Shown here: in pieces, positions 16,380 through 26,082 of the stretch
How positions within the stretch are numbered: position 1 is the stretch's first letter
Layout: each line of letters opens with the position of its first letter
Source of the DNA: Bacillus_BD oryzisoli
GTDB lineage: Bacteria; Bacillota; Bacilli; Bacillales; Cytobacillaceae
DNA: 64,000 nucleotides
Direction: 5' to 3'
NCBI RefSeq assembly: GCF_036670025.1
Contig: NZ_CP137640.1
Location: 4,312,001-4,376,000 of the forward strand
Notes under the pieces: generated by a model
Seen by the model: the letters and a program-made list of their open reading frames with translations, nothing else
Databases searched by the model: none
Told to the model about the DNA's origin: nothing
Position numbers and translations under genes: made by a program

Positions 16380-17330
16380 TTATGCCCATGTTGCTTCATT
16401 ACAAAGCAGTGACGTCTTTTCCTGCAATTCTGTCAAATCGAGATTCAAATCTAATGAATGACTAGTTGATAAAAATAATCTTCTTTTATTATTTTTACTC
16501 CAGATTTCCGAAAGCTCGGAAGGATCGGTGGATTGTGACCAAAATGATTGATCAACTGCCACACCTTTTGTTTTTATTTTCGATGCATTCGAAAGCAAGG
16601 CAGTCGAAACGATTAAACAATCCGGAAGCTTTTCAATCTTTTCGAATGTTGTCACTTCAGGCGGGATTCTTAGGATTCCGGAAATATTATAGAATTTGAT
16701 TACATTAAAAATCGGTTTATAGTATTGGCTGAATTCGTCCTTCAAGTGTACATCAAGCGGAAGATCCTCATTTATGATAATTCCGTCAACTTTTTCGTCG
16801 CCAAAGCTTTTAATCATTTGGATTAAGCCTTGAGAGATGACTTCAAGCTTATCAACGATATCTTCAGTTTTGTTTGAAAATACGTCCTCACCGTACAGAT
16901 TTTTTAAAATGGTTAACGGGCCTGTAACCGTAGCAAATACGGAATAATCCTTCCCATTTACCTTTACCAACCTGTTAACCGTTTCAATCAGGATAGGAAT
17001 TCTTCCTTTCATAGAAAAGTCAGAATGATCCAGTGGGTCTGAAAGTGAAAGCTGCGAATCAACCGCAGGCATTTCCTTATCTTCCCAGCGCAGCTGTGCT
17101 CCAAACGCTTCACATTCTACTGACGTATCAATCGGCAGGGTTAATGAATCATATCCCAATAACTGCTGGGTATTCACAATAGATGAAGCAAGCGTACTGG
17201 AGTCATTTAGTAATTCCTCCACAGATACTTGATTTACCTTTGTTAGAAACGACCCAAGTAAGGGGATAAAGGGAGGCCGAGAAACGGCCCGTCCCTTAAA
17301 AAATTTCTGTACAAACTCTTTTCTATTCAT
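16380..17330 (-). CDS. Uroporphyrinogen-decarboxylase-fold protein, candidate epsilon subunit
   Basis: A 316-residue (about 35 kDa) protein beginning MNRKEFVQKFFKGRAVSRPPFIP, as in UroD/MtaA/CmuA-type TIM barrels. It also has LGYDSLTLPIDTSVECEAFG and VTGPLTIL, both usual in that superfamily. It is unlikely to be a heme enzyme: it is the last gene of the HyuA/HyuB operon, 30 nt after hyuB. GGAGGTG stands 7 nt before the ATG. Acetophenone carboxylase has a loosely bound 34-kDa epsilon subunit, and this protein has the matching size and place. That identity is inference. Confidence 0.75.
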   Translation of the reverse strand: MNRKEFVQKFFKGRAVSRPPFIPLLGSFLTKVNQVSVEELLNDSSTLASSIVNTQQLLGYDSLTLPIDTSVECEAFGAQLRWEDKEMPAVDSQLSLSDPLDHSDFSMKGRIPILIETVNRLVKVNGKDYSVFATVTGPLTILKNLYGEDVFSNKTEDIVDKLEVISQGLIQMIKSFGDEKVDGIIINEDLPLDVHLKDEFSQYYKPIFNVIKFYNISGILRIPPEVTTFEKIEKLPDCLIVSTALLSNASKIKTKGVAVDQSFWSQSTDPSELSEIWSKNNKRRLFLSTSHSLDLNLDLTELQEKTSLLCNEATWA

Positions 17331-17360
17331 TCGCACACCTCCATGTTGAATCGGCTAATT

Positions 17361-19412
17361 TTACAAACGAACAATTTGTCTTACAGGCTCTGCTGTTGGC
17401 CATTTGCCATAATACGTAAGAGCTTCCTCAGGCGGCTGCTTTTCTGACCATTCCTTCATAAATTCATCATAACGCTTGCCGCGTTTTAAGCGTGAAATTC
17501 GCTCAGCCTTTCTAGCCTCTTCTGTCTTCACTGCATCCAATGTCAATGTTTCTTGATCATAGACAATCTTATAAATGTTTTGAGCAACCCAATCAGAGAT
17601 AAGCTGGTCCTTGACATCCTTTAATACACTTTCAGGATCACGGTCAAGTACGTCACCAAAGCCGCCGCCTCCTAAAGAGTTTCCAACAAAGATGTCCCCT
17701 TCCTTCACTGGTGAAGCACCGCGCGGAGCCCGCTCAACCACATAATCTCCATCAATGCTTCGATTATTTACTAGTTCTGTTACATTTCGCGGAAGGTCAC
17801 TATCCCCGTTTGCCATTTTCTCAAAGTAATTGGCATTGACCACTTTAATACCTGGGTGTGATGCAGGCGGATAACCGCCGAAGAGTCCTTGAACGGTTGG
17901 AACTTTATGGTTTTTAATGATTGATTGGTAGACAAGCTGCGGAACCTTGTGAACGGCCCACGCGACCGTCGTTCCTGCACCTCCTCGATATTTTCCGAAA
18001 CCGCCGGAATCCTTCCAATGGTTAAAGAATAAATGAACATGCGGCTGCTCATTTTCCATATCCTCTACATCCGGTGCTTTACCCCACCAGCCCCAAGGGA
18101 AACCGAAGGAGTTGTTGCCGTCACGGTTACTTCTTGCACCGCCGCCTTCACTGTTAAGGGCATTTGCCAGCATGTCCGCAAAAGGAACGCCCCATTGATT
18201 TAGTCCGGCAATAACCATGGCACATCCACCAACACCATAACCTGCCGTCGCTAATTCGTTTGCACCGCTGGCATGAAGCATTTTAGCCATCGCATTGGAG
18301 ACAGTTGAGAGTGTTACACTGTTTGTTACCGGTGAGTTGGCAACAGACGCATCCACATTTGCATTTAGGAATGTTCCCTGCGGTACGATTACCTCGATTG
18401 GAGAGAAAATACCGGATGATGTCGGCAGGTCTGCAAAAGGAACACCAAACAGGTAGATAGCAATATGGGCTCTGACAATGTGTAAGAAACTGTTAAATGA
18501 ACCATCATTTTCAGGTGATGAACCTGTAAAATCAAAAGTTAAGGTGTCACCTTTTTTCGTCAACGTTAACACGCAGCGCATTAATGAGTCGGTTACCCCG
18601 ATCGTATCCATAAAGGCAGTGGATCGGTATACACCATCCTGCCAGCTGGAAATTCGGTTTCTTGCCCCTTCTTCGGCAACGATCAGCATTTTTCTCATGA
18701 CGCCGACAACCAGTTCTACACCTTTTTTCTCAATGAGCTGCTGTACCCGAACACGAAGGCGGTCACATGCAGCCACACGAGCTTTTGTATCAACAATCTG
18801 CATACGCGGTGCTCTTGATACCATGTTTGCCATCATGTTCAACATGTCATTGCGAATTTGATAGTTTTCACCAATTTTTATCGGTGGCAGCTTCATCCCT
18901 TCATCAGAACGGGATTTTGCTGTAATCGGCATTCCGCCCGGCTCAATCGCACCTGTTTCCGGCTGATGCACAGCTGCTGCTGACCAGGCAATCAGCTCGC
19001 CATTATGGAAAATCGGCATAACTGCCACTTGGTCCGGATTATGGACACCACCATAAAGGGCCTCATTGGCATAGAAGATGTCTCCTTCCTTAATACCAAT
19101 GGTTGGATCATCCTTGTAATGCTTCAATATATACTTAATGGCAATCTGTGTTGTTACGGCATGTAAGTATACTCCGCAATAAGCTGCAACAAGGTCGCCT
19201 TTTGCCGTATAGAGACCTACAATAATGTCACCGGAGTGAACCATACTGGAAATTCCGATTTTTGTCAGTACTTCCTTTGCTTCCAAAACAAGCTGGTTTA
19301 GCTTTTCACTATAAATCTCGTATTCTCCAAATTTTAAACTTTCCAAACAGGCTTTTTCATAATCATCCATCGGCTCCGGATGGATGCGGTCATTAATTGA
19401 TAAATCGATCAT
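17361..19412 (-). CDS. HyuB/acetone-carboxylase-beta-type subunit (ApcD-like)
   Basis: A 683-residue hydantoinase B/oxoprolinase family protein. Seen: SGDIIVGLYTAKGDLVAAYCG near residue 60, a glycine-rich middle (SEGGGARSNRDGNN), GGFGKYRGGAGTTVAW near 480 and GNSLGGGGFGDVLDRDPE near 605. This subunit holds the carboxylation or hydrolysis centre in the family. Its ATG overlaps the TGA of the preceding hyuA by 4 bp (ATGA), so the two are translationally coupled. With two HyuA subunits and a small zinc subunit it forms a set like acetophenone carboxylase rather than three-subunit acetone carboxylase. Confidence 0.88.
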   Translation of the reverse strand: MIDLSINDRIHPEPMDDYEKACLESLKFGEYEIYSEKLNQLVLEAKEVLTKIGISSMVHSGDIIVGLYTAKGDLVAAYCGVYLHAVTTQIAIKYILKHYKDDPTIGIKEGDIFYANEALYGGVHNPDQVAVMPIFHNGELIAWSAAAVHQPETGAIEPGGMPITAKSRSDEGMKLPPIKIGENYQIRNDMLNMMANMVSRAPRMQIVDTKARVAACDRLRVRVQQLIEKKGVELVVGVMRKMLIVAEEGARNRISSWQDGVYRSTAFMDTIGVTDSLMRCVLTLTKKGDTLTFDFTGSSPENDGSFNSFLHIVRAHIAIYLFGVPFADLPTSSGIFSPIEVIVPQGTFLNANVDASVANSPVTNSVTLSTVSNAMAKMLHASGANELATAGYGVGGCAMVIAGLNQWGVPFADMLANALNSEGGGARSNRDGNNSFGFPWGWWGKAPDVEDMENEQPHVHLFFNHWKDSGGFGKYRGGAGTTVAWAVHKVPQLVYQSIIKNHKVPTVQGLFGGYPPASHPGIKVVNANYFEKMANGDSDLPRNVTELVNNRSIDGDYVVERAPRGASPVKEGDIFVGNSLGGGGFGDVLDRDPESVLKDVKDQLISDWVAQNIYKIVYDQETLTLDAVKTEEARKAERISRLKRGKRYDEFMKEWSEKQPPEEALTYYGKWPTAEPVRQIVRL

Positions 19413-21574
19413 GCTAGTACCCCCTCAACCATTTTCTTTTCGATAATGCCGTTCAAATATTGGTCAACCGTATAGACTGCGTTCGGCGGAAGAACAACCG
19501 TTGTATGTGGTGATTCAATTAAGGCAGGCCCTTCAATTTTATTGCCATAGGCTAAATCTTCCAGTTGGTATATAGCCGTTTCAACAAAGCCGCCTAATTC
19601 AGGCCAGTAAGCCTGACGGTATTCTTTTATAGCACTGCTGGAATCTTCACCTTGGTATTCCTGTTCAATAAAGTTAAACTTTTCTTGCGGAACAATCGCT
19701 TTTAACACCATATTCTCAATTTCAATCCCGCCTTCAGGGAAAACAGCAATCGGGCTGTAAGCGTTTGAATAATCTTCTGTAAAACTATCCCAAAGGTTTT
19801 GAATATCTTCCGGACTATTAATAAAAATGGTTGGTGAAACCGTTCGCTTAATGTTCAGCTGTCCGCCAAACTTCATATCTAACTCCAGTTGGTATTGAAT
19901 ATCCTCTTCCTTGAAGCCTTCGCCGGTAATATCGCGAATCGCTTTTGCCTGCAATTCTCTTACAGTCGAATTAAAAGATTCATAATCTGTTAAAAATTCT
20001 TTTGTACTCGGCTGAAGCAGAATAATGTGTTTGGACTGCTCGTACATGTGCATCACATCCATCATGGAAGAAGAGAAGGCACAGAATACCGGTGACTGCT
20101 GCATAATAACTGTTTTTGGAATATCTGCGTCAAATCCGAATCCGGCACCATGGACAGGACCGCCGCCGCCTAAGGCAAACAAGACGAAATCTTTCGGATC
20201 ATTTCCTTGCAGAGCCGTTTCCTTCTGAATAATATTGGCCATGTTTCCATCACAGACTTTTTTAATTAAATAAGCTGCTTCATAAACATCAACACCCAAT
20301 GGCTTCGCAATCTTTTCTTCGATCGCCTTTTTTGCTTTTTCCAAGTTAAGGGATAAGTTCCCACCATGGAAATAATCCGGATTCAAATAGCCTAAAATCA
20401 AATCGGCATCCGTAACCGTCGGCTCTGTTCCGCCTTGGTCATAGGCTACAGGTCCTGGAAAACTTCCCGCACTTTGCGGACCGACTTCTAATCTGCCTCC
20501 AAGATCGTAATTGATCCAGGCAATGGAGCCGCCGCCTGTTCCAATTGATTTACTTTCAAGCATCGTCATATCCACAAGCCAGCGGTCAATGACTGGTTTG
20601 AATTGATAATTGTTTGTTTCACCATCTACAACAAGACCGATGTCAAAGCTTGTCCCGCCCATGTCGGCAACAACGATATTTTCAAAATCATATACTTTTC
20701 CAATTTCTTTACTGCCAATAATTCCTGCCACAGGGCCGCCATTATACGTGTTAACCGCAGATGTCCTGAATACCTCTGCCATTCCGCCTGTATTATGGAC
20801 CATCAGCAAGGACTTTTTATAGCCCATATCGCGCAGCTCATCACCAATATTGGAAAGTTCTTCCGCCATGGCCGCATGCAGATAGGCATTCAGAATCGCC
20901 ACGTTTGAACGACTGTATTCATAGCGTTTCGGCATGACCTCACTTGAAAGAACAACCGGCATATGGCCAAGATAATACTCAGGGTATTCTTCTTCGATTA
21001 ATTCTTTAATCCGTTTTTCTTGCACCGGATTTTTAAAGGACCAAAGAGTGGAAACAACAAACCCTAACACCCCTTTGTCTACAAGAGTTTGTAATTTATC
21101 TTTAAAATCTTCCTCATCTAAAGGGCGGATCACCTTTCCTGTATAATCAATCCGTTCTTTTACCCCAATCACATACTCTCTGGAAATTAACGGATTCGGC
21201 TTGTCCACCTCTGAGATTTTACGAGATTCAAGCGTGCTGATTCCGTCAGCCCATTGGCTTCCCTTTCCGATATAAAGCATATCCTCGTAGCCTTCTGTCG
21301 TAATGAACCCAAGCTTCGGTCCTTTTTGTTCGATCAGCTTATTCATGGCAACTGTTGTGGAATAGCGGATCACTTCTGTATCCTCTAGCAATTCATCAAT
21401 CGATAAATCAAGAAGATCGGCGCCATTTTCAATCGCTTTAATAAAACCAACGGACAAATCATAGCCTGTCGTCGGACTTTTAGAAATAATTGATTTTTCT
21501 CCATATCGTATAAAACAATCGGTAAAAGTTCCCCCGATATCAATATCAATTGTGGCTCTTACTTTTCCAGACAT
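19409..21574 (-). CDS. HyuA-type ATPase subunit 2 (ApcC-like)
   Basis: A 721-residue ASKHA-fold subunit. The phosphate-1 loop DIDIGGTFTDCF is at residues 9-20, VVADMGGTSFDIGLV is the second phosphate loop near 285, and GTGGGSIAW follows. In the Apc family such subunits phosphorylate the ketone enol or bicarbonate. GGGAGG before the ATG at 21574 fixes the start; the longer open frame would overlap the small subunit gene by 35 bp. It is only about 40 percent alike by eye with the first HyuA, so the two likely act on different substrates. Confidence 0.88.
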   Translation of the reverse strand: MSGKVRATIDIDIGGTFTDCFIRYGEKSIISKSPTTGYDLSVGFIKAIENGADLLDLSIDELLEDTEVIRYSTTVAMNKLIEQKGPKLGFITTEGYEDMLYIGKGSQWADGISTLESRKISEVDKPNPLISREYVIGVKERIDYTGKVIRPLDEEDFKDKLQTLVDKGVLGFVVSTLWSFKNPVQEKRIKELIEEEYPEYYLGHMPVVLSSEVMPKRYEYSRSNVAILNAYLHAAMAEELSNIGDELRDMGYKKSLLMVHNTGGMAEVFRTSAVNTYNGGPVAGIIGSKEIGKVYDFENIVVADMGGTSFDIGLVVDGETNNYQFKPVIDRWLVDMTMLESKSIGTGGGSIAWINYDLGGRLEVGPQSAGSFPGPVAYDQGGTEPTVTDADLILGYLNPDYFHGGNLSLNLEKAKKAIEEKIAKPLGVDVYEAAYLIKKVCDGNMANIIQKETALQGNDPKDFVLFALGGGGPVHGAGFGFDADIPKTVIMQQSPVFCAFSSSMMDVMHMYEQSKHIILLQPSTKEFLTDYESFNSTVRELQAKAIRDITGEGFKEEDIQYQLELDMKFGGQLNIKRTVSPTIFINSPEDIQNLWDSFTEDYSNAYSPIAVFPEGGIEIENMVLKAIVPQEKFNFIEQEYQGEDSSSAIKEYRQAYWPELGGFVETAIYQLEDLAYGNKIEGPALIESPHTTVVLPPNAVYTVDQYLNGIIEKKMVEGVLA

Positions 21575-21587
21575 TCCATTTCCTCCC

Positions 21588-21944
21588 TTAGACCTGTTTG
21601 ATTTCTTTTCCAGATTCTTCACGATTCACTTGCTTTTTGACAGCCTCTAAATCCAGCTCAATGTCATGTGTGATCGGATGTCCTGGTGCCAAAATTTCTG
21701 TTTCCACTAAAGTACCGCAGCTTGGACAATAAAACTCAACCAATCGGATCCAATTCGGATCAGGAGAAAACGTATACTCGCCCTCCAAATGCGGCTGATG
21801 GATCTCACTTGGATCACGGTCGTACACAAGACAACCTTCTTTAAAATTCTCTTTTGCCGAATTTAACTCATGGTCGCATTTGCTGCAGACCCAAACCTCT
21901 TTTTCTAAATCTAAATCGATATACTCAGTAATTTTTTTTCTCAT
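21588..21944 (-). CDS. Small zinc-binding subunit of ketone carboxylase (ApcB/gamma-like)
   Basis: A 118-residue acidic protein with CSKCDHEL near residue 19 and CPSCGTLVETE near 73: two Cys-X2-Cys pairs forming a zinc ribbon. The order HyuA-small-HyuA-HyuB matches the apc operon, where a 15-kDa gamma subunit takes this place. GGAGGT overlaps the stop of the preceding hyuA, and the gene ends 13 nt before the next start. Acetone carboxylase gamma is larger, which also favours the Apc type. Confidence 0.85.
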   Translation of the reverse strand: MRKKITEYIDLDLEKEVWVCSKCDHELNSAKENFKEGCLVYDRDPSEIHQPHLEGEYTFSPDPNWIRLVEFYCPSCGTLVETEILAPGHPITHDIELDLEAVKKQVNREESGKEIKQV

Positions 21945-21946
21945 TT

Positions 21947-23986
21947 TTATACCTCCATTACCCCATTTAAATGTTGATCCATTGTGAATCTTGCTCCGAC
22001 AGGTACGACAATCGTCGTGTTTGAGCTTTCCAAAATGGCAGGACCGTTAATGACATGTCCTGGCTTTAATGTTTCAATTTCATAAATATTTGTAAGGATA
22101 AAATCATTTGTCCAATAAATATTTCTGATTGATTTTGGTATTGCATCTGCTTCTCCAGCCTCTAATATTGGTAATGTATAATGAGAAGCGGTTACAAAAC
22201 TGTTTAATCGAATAAATTCAATGGTCATGTTGTCCGCTTGTAATTGTTCTGCAATATTGGTTAAAGCTTTTTGCAACTGGCTGGCGTTGTTTCCTTTAAA
22301 AGCTTCAATGTCTAAAGCAAAAATATTTCGTTGCTGCTGGTCAGCTGATACAGCCTCTACAGAGACATCAAAACGAATGGATTCCGGTGTAAATCCTTCT
22401 CCTCTCATATCACGATAGGAAAGTTTCTTCATTTTCTCCATCAGTTGATTGCTTGAGCTGATCAAGTCATCAACTGACTGGCCAGGACGATAGCTGTAAT
22501 CAATCCGCTCTTGATAGTTGTGAGCAATGTCTGCAGTTGATAAACCAAATGCGCTGAACACGGAACTGAATGGGAAGGAATAAATCTTCTTAATTCCAGC
22601 TTTTTTTGCCATCCCTGCCGAGAAGAGTCCGCCGCCGCCGCCAAATGAGAAGAGTTCAAAATCTTGGATATCCTTTCCTCGTTCTGTTGAAAGCAGCTGC
22701 AATGTGTCGCCGCCAATTTCTTCAATTTTATCGACAATTAAAGCTGCAGCAGCCTCAACTGTGATATTTAATGGACTCGCAATCCACTTTTCGACCGCTT
22801 GAATGGCTTTCTCTTTGGATATTTTCTTTGTACCGCCTAAGAAATAATCCGGGTCCACCAAGCCTAACACTACGCAGGCATCTGTTACGGTTGGTTTCGT
22901 TCCTCCAAGGTCGAAGCATGCCGGCCCAGGTACTGCTCCTGCACTTTCAGGTCCTAGAAGAAGTTCCCCATCCTTTCCTACTTTTGCGATGGAACCGCCG
23001 CCGCCGCCAACAGAAAGAACATGGATGAGCGGAGAGTGTACCGGTATTCCGGCGATACTGGATTCTGTATCAAAGGTAAGCTCGCCATTTGAGATTAAGC
23101 CGACATCTGTACTTGTCCCGCCCACATCAACTGTCATAATATTTTGAAGCCCGTACAATTCTCCAATGTATTTAGTTCCCATTAATCCTGCTGCAGGTCC
23201 TGAGTTATACGTATCAAGTGCTTTCGTTTTTGCGACACGTGCCACACCGCCATTGGCATGAGCAATTAATAACGGCTTTGTATAGCCCTTTTGTCTGATG
23301 CTTTCATCCGCTTTATACAAGTACTTCACCATATCACGGTGCAAGTAAGCATTCACAACGGCTGCATTGGTGCGGATAGCATCGTCAGACCGCGTACTGA
23401 TTTCACTGCCGAGCTGGATTGGTTTTGTTCCAAGATAATGTTTTGGAAAATCATCTTGAATGATCTTCTTGACCATTTTTTCATTTTCGTTATTCTTATG
23501 AGAATTTTCTAAGCTGACAATGATCACCCTTGTACCCAATTCCAGTAGTTTCTTCGTTGCTGCTTTTACCTCTTCCTCACTGACCGGCTTTATGACTTCT
23601 CCATTGTCAGATACATGTTCGTCAATCGATACAACCATTTCCGGCTGAATCAAATAGTTTATGAGAGGATTATGACCATCCAGGTATAATGTATCCTCGT
23701 ATCCTTTTGTAACAATGATTCCTAATTTAGGTCCTGTTCTTTGAATCAATGAGTTGGTTCCAACTGTTGTGGATAACCGGATCGTTTTCGTTTTCTTCAG
23801 GAAATCGTTTACATTTTCAAACCCAAATCGCTTGGCCCCTTCACGAATGCAATTATTGAAGCAGATGGTTAAATCATGCGGGGTTGTATCAACCTTGACG
23901 ACCTCAAATTGGTCACCATAGGAGAAAAATCCATCTGTAAATGTTCCCCCAGTATCAATATCAACCGTATATTGTGCTTGTACCAT
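21947..23986 (-). CDS. HyuA-type ATPase subunit 1 (ApcA-like)
   Basis: A 679-residue first gene of the operon. TVDIDTGGTFTDGF at residues 7-20 and MTVDVGGTSTDVGLI near 285 are the two phosphate loops of the ASKHA ATPase fold, with SVGGGGGSIAKVG near 325. The family covers 5-oxoprolinase, hydantoinase A and ketone carboxylase alpha subunits. AGGAGG precedes the ATG. The presence of a second, divergent HyuA and no transport or hydantoin genes argues for a carboxylase. Confidence 0.88.
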   Translation of the reverse strand: MVQAQYTVDIDTGGTFTDGFFSYGDQFEVVKVDTTPHDLTICFNNCIREGAKRFGFENVNDFLKKTKTIRLSTTVGTNSLIQRTGPKLGIIVTKGYEDTLYLDGHNPLINYLIQPEMVVSIDEHVSDNGEVIKPVSEEEVKAATKKLLELGTRVIIVSLENSHKNNENEKMVKKIIQDDFPKHYLGTKPIQLGSEISTRSDDAIRTNAAVVNAYLHRDMVKYLYKADESIRQKGYTKPLLIAHANGGVARVAKTKALDTYNSGPAAGLMGTKYIGELYGLQNIMTVDVGGTSTDVGLISNGELTFDTESSIAGIPVHSPLIHVLSVGGGGGSIAKVGKDGELLLGPESAGAVPGPACFDLGGTKPTVTDACVVLGLVDPDYFLGGTKKISKEKAIQAVEKWIASPLNITVEAAAALIVDKIEEIGGDTLQLLSTERGKDIQDFELFSFGGGGGLFSAGMAKKAGIKKIYSFPFSSVFSAFGLSTADIAHNYQERIDYSYRPGQSVDDLISSSNQLMEKMKKLSYRDMRGEGFTPESIRFDVSVEAVSADQQQRNIFALDIEAFKGNNASQLQKALTNIAEQLQADNMTIEFIRLNSFVTASHYTLPILEAGEADAIPKSIRNIYWTNDFILTNIYEIETLKPGHVINGPAILESSNTTIVVPVGARFTMDQHLNGVMEV

Positions 23987-24020
23987 AATAAACCTCCTAT
24001 TTCTAATTCGATTTTCTAAT

Positions 24021-24068
24021 TTGAATTTTTTTGAATTTTACAACTTTATTATAAATTTTATCCCTCAC
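24021..24068 (-). promoter_or_regulatory. Promoter region of the ketone-carboxylase-type operon
   Basis: On the minus strand TATAAT (24048-24053) lies about 60 bp before the start codon, with GTGACA further upstream at a short 15-bp spacing. Downstream of it two direct TTGAATTTT copies (plus strand 24021-24038) recall the TTGAATATT half-sites in front of the PucR gene. Confidence 0.5.
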
Positions 24069-24132
24069 TGTCACCATGTCTCCAAAAAACAAAATAATCA
24101 TCACTTTCCGTCGCTTTTTTGGGTGTAAAACA

Positions 24133-24166
24133 CAAAAAAACGTGAATTCAACATTTGAATTCACGT
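24133..24166 (-). terminator. Intrinsic terminator of the PucR-type gene
   Basis: On the minus strand CGTGAATTCA-AATGT-TGAATTCACG is followed by TTTTTTTG, about 50 nt past the stop codon. Confidence 0.9.
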
Positions 24167-24216
24167 CTATAACTTATCATATTCACCTTTTTTTGAACCT
24201 GTTTGGCTTTATTTCC

Positions 24217-26007
24217 TTAAGAAGTCTGCAGCAATTGCTCCATCCGCAATGCCAGCATCAAATTTAATCTAGTTTCAGAGTCACTTAGATCTAAGCCGGT
24301 TATATCTAAAAGCTTGTCTATTCGATATTTTAACGTATTTTGATGGATAAATAATTCCTCAGCTGCCTTTTTAATTTGCCCGCTGTACTTTAAGTAGACG
24401 TCTAATGTCTCCTTCATTTCTTTTGAATCCTTCAATTGATTGACCTTGTTTAAATACAAATTTGTGAACGTGCTTGCCAATTTCGTATTATGGTTCATCA
24501 TATTGGATAATAAGGTCCAGCTGCCGCAGGATGGATAGTAGCCGACATAGCCAAATTGAGGCAGAGAGGGAATAATGGTTAAAATTTGCCCTGCTTGATG
24601 ATAGGAATGACTTAACAGCTCGATTCTATCAACCGATTCTCCGATTCCCAAAAATACTTCTATGCCCTGAAGTTCCTTCCTCAGCCTTCCTTGTAATAAC
24701 CTTTGCAAACGTTCACAACATTCTATTAACTCTTTTTCTGTTTCATGAGGAAACAGAACATTAATGGTTCCATCCTGATAAATGGAACTTGATTTATTCA
24801 AAACCTTATTACTCTCTTCTATAACTGATTTGCTATATTCCTTTAATAAATCCATAGTCATTTCCCCGTTTTTATAAAAACCAATTTTCAAAACGCAAAT
24901 TCTAGGCCGGGGAATGATTTCCAATGTATTCATAATATCTGTTGTTTCTTGCACTTTTTCATCATTCATGCTTTTTAATAAGCCAAATAGCTGATTCATT
25001 AAGTATCGTTCAATTTCGTTTCGTTTATAATCTTCTTTCCCGCTTGAGGCTAATTGAACAGCTGCTTCAAGAATAACGCCTAAATGATCAGCAGTTTCCA
25101 ATAGAAGATTCAAATCATCCTGTGTAAAGAAACCCGTTTTTTTATTAATCGCATGAAGAATGCCAATTCTTTTTTGGTCAACAACTAAGGGAACTGTTAT
25201 GATCGTTTTTGCTTGAAATAAATCAATGAAACTATGATTGTACCGTTTATCTTTGGTAGCATCCATCGTTATGGTTGAAATGCCAGTTAAAAACACTTGC
25301 TTGGCATTACTATCTTCATTTAGAGATACACGATATTGCTTAATGATTGAATCATCCCAAAAGCCAAAAGCTGGTTTTTGCAGAACTAGTTCATTTTTTT
25401 CCGGATCGTAAAGCATGACACCGGCCATATCAGAATGAAGCAGTTCACCGACTTTTTGGACCATCTCAGCTAAAATGTCTTGAAATGAATACTGATTGGT
25501 TAGTTGATGCAATTGGTTAATCAGGTTTAAACTCTTTGTTTTCCGTTGCATGATTAAAAATAAGCGGGAGTTCTCCAGAACAACAGAGATAGACTGCATA
25601 AAAATCGTAATAAGAGAAATCTGTTCTTTTGAAAGGTTATCACTTTGTTGTGGTTCAATGACAAATACAGAGGAAAATTCTCGTTGACGAAAAATAGGGA
25701 AAAAATAGGTATTGTCATCTTGAATATATCTTTCTTGACTTTTATTTAAAAATAATTTTTGAGCCATTCTAGTTAATCTCTTTTTCTCTTGATTACTTAG
25801 ATCCAAGCTGGCTTGAGGAATTAATTCTTTTAAACTATAATCAAACACGAGAAATAAACCTTTTCCTTTTCCAACCTGCTTGATCCCTTCAATCACAATG
25901 GATTCCGTTAAAAGCTCCCAATCTTGAATATTATGGAGATATTCTAGACTTCCCTGGAGCAGCTCAATTTGATTTTCATTTAAAAATATTCTAGCACTAT
26001 CAACCAT
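24217..26007 (-). CDS. PucR/CdaR-family regulator with GAF domain
   Basis: A 596-residue regulator. A GAF-type sensor fold spans about residues 160-310 (SDMAGVMLYDPEKNELVL, IITVPLVVDQKRIGILHAINK). A GGDEF-like/linker region follows, and the C-terminal helix-turn-helix of the PucR/CdaR type reads YSGQIKKAAEELFIHQNTLK then YRIDKLLDITGLDL. Such proteins usually activate a catabolic operon in response to substrate. Its position directly upstream of the carboxylase genes, in the same direction, makes it the likely pathway activator. Confidence 0.88.
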   Translation of the reverse strand: MVDSARIFLNENQIELLQGSLEYLHNIQDWELLTESIVIEGIKQVGKGKGLFLVFDYSLKELIPQASLDLSNQEKKRLTRMAQKLFLNKSQERYIQDDNTYFFPIFRQREFSSVFVIEPQQSDNLSKEQISLITIFMQSISVVLENSRLFLIMQRKTKSLNLINQLHQLTNQYSFQDILAEMVQKVGELLHSDMAGVMLYDPEKNELVLQKPAFGFWDDSIIKQYRVSLNEDSNAKQVFLTGISTITMDATKDKRYNHSFIDLFQAKTIITVPLVVDQKRIGILHAINKKTGFFTQDDLNLLLETADHLGVILEAAVQLASSGKEDYKRNEIERYLMNQLFGLLKSMNDEKVQETTDIMNTLEIIPRPRICVLKIGFYKNGEMTMDLLKEYSKSVIEESNKVLNKSSSIYQDGTINVLFPHETEKELIECCERLQRLLQGRLRKELQGIEVFLGIGESVDRIELLSHSYHQAGQILTIIPSLPQFGYVGYYPSCGSWTLLSNMMNHNTKLASTFTNLYLNKVNQLKDSKEMKETLDVYLKYSGQIKKAAEELFIHQNTLKYRIDKLLDITGLDLSDSETRLNLMLALRMEQLLQTS

Positions 26008-26082
26008 TCAATATCCCCCAATACTCATTTGTAAAAAAATTCCTTACTATAAAAAACCTGCTACCATTTTAATTTAAAATTT

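Noticed and set aside
19409..23986. 5-Oxoprolinase or hydantoinase assignment for the HyuA/HyuB genes
   Set aside because: Two different HyuA subunits plus a small zinc protein and a linked CoA-transferase/thiolase set fit a ketone carboxylase better. It is not excluded without phylogeny.
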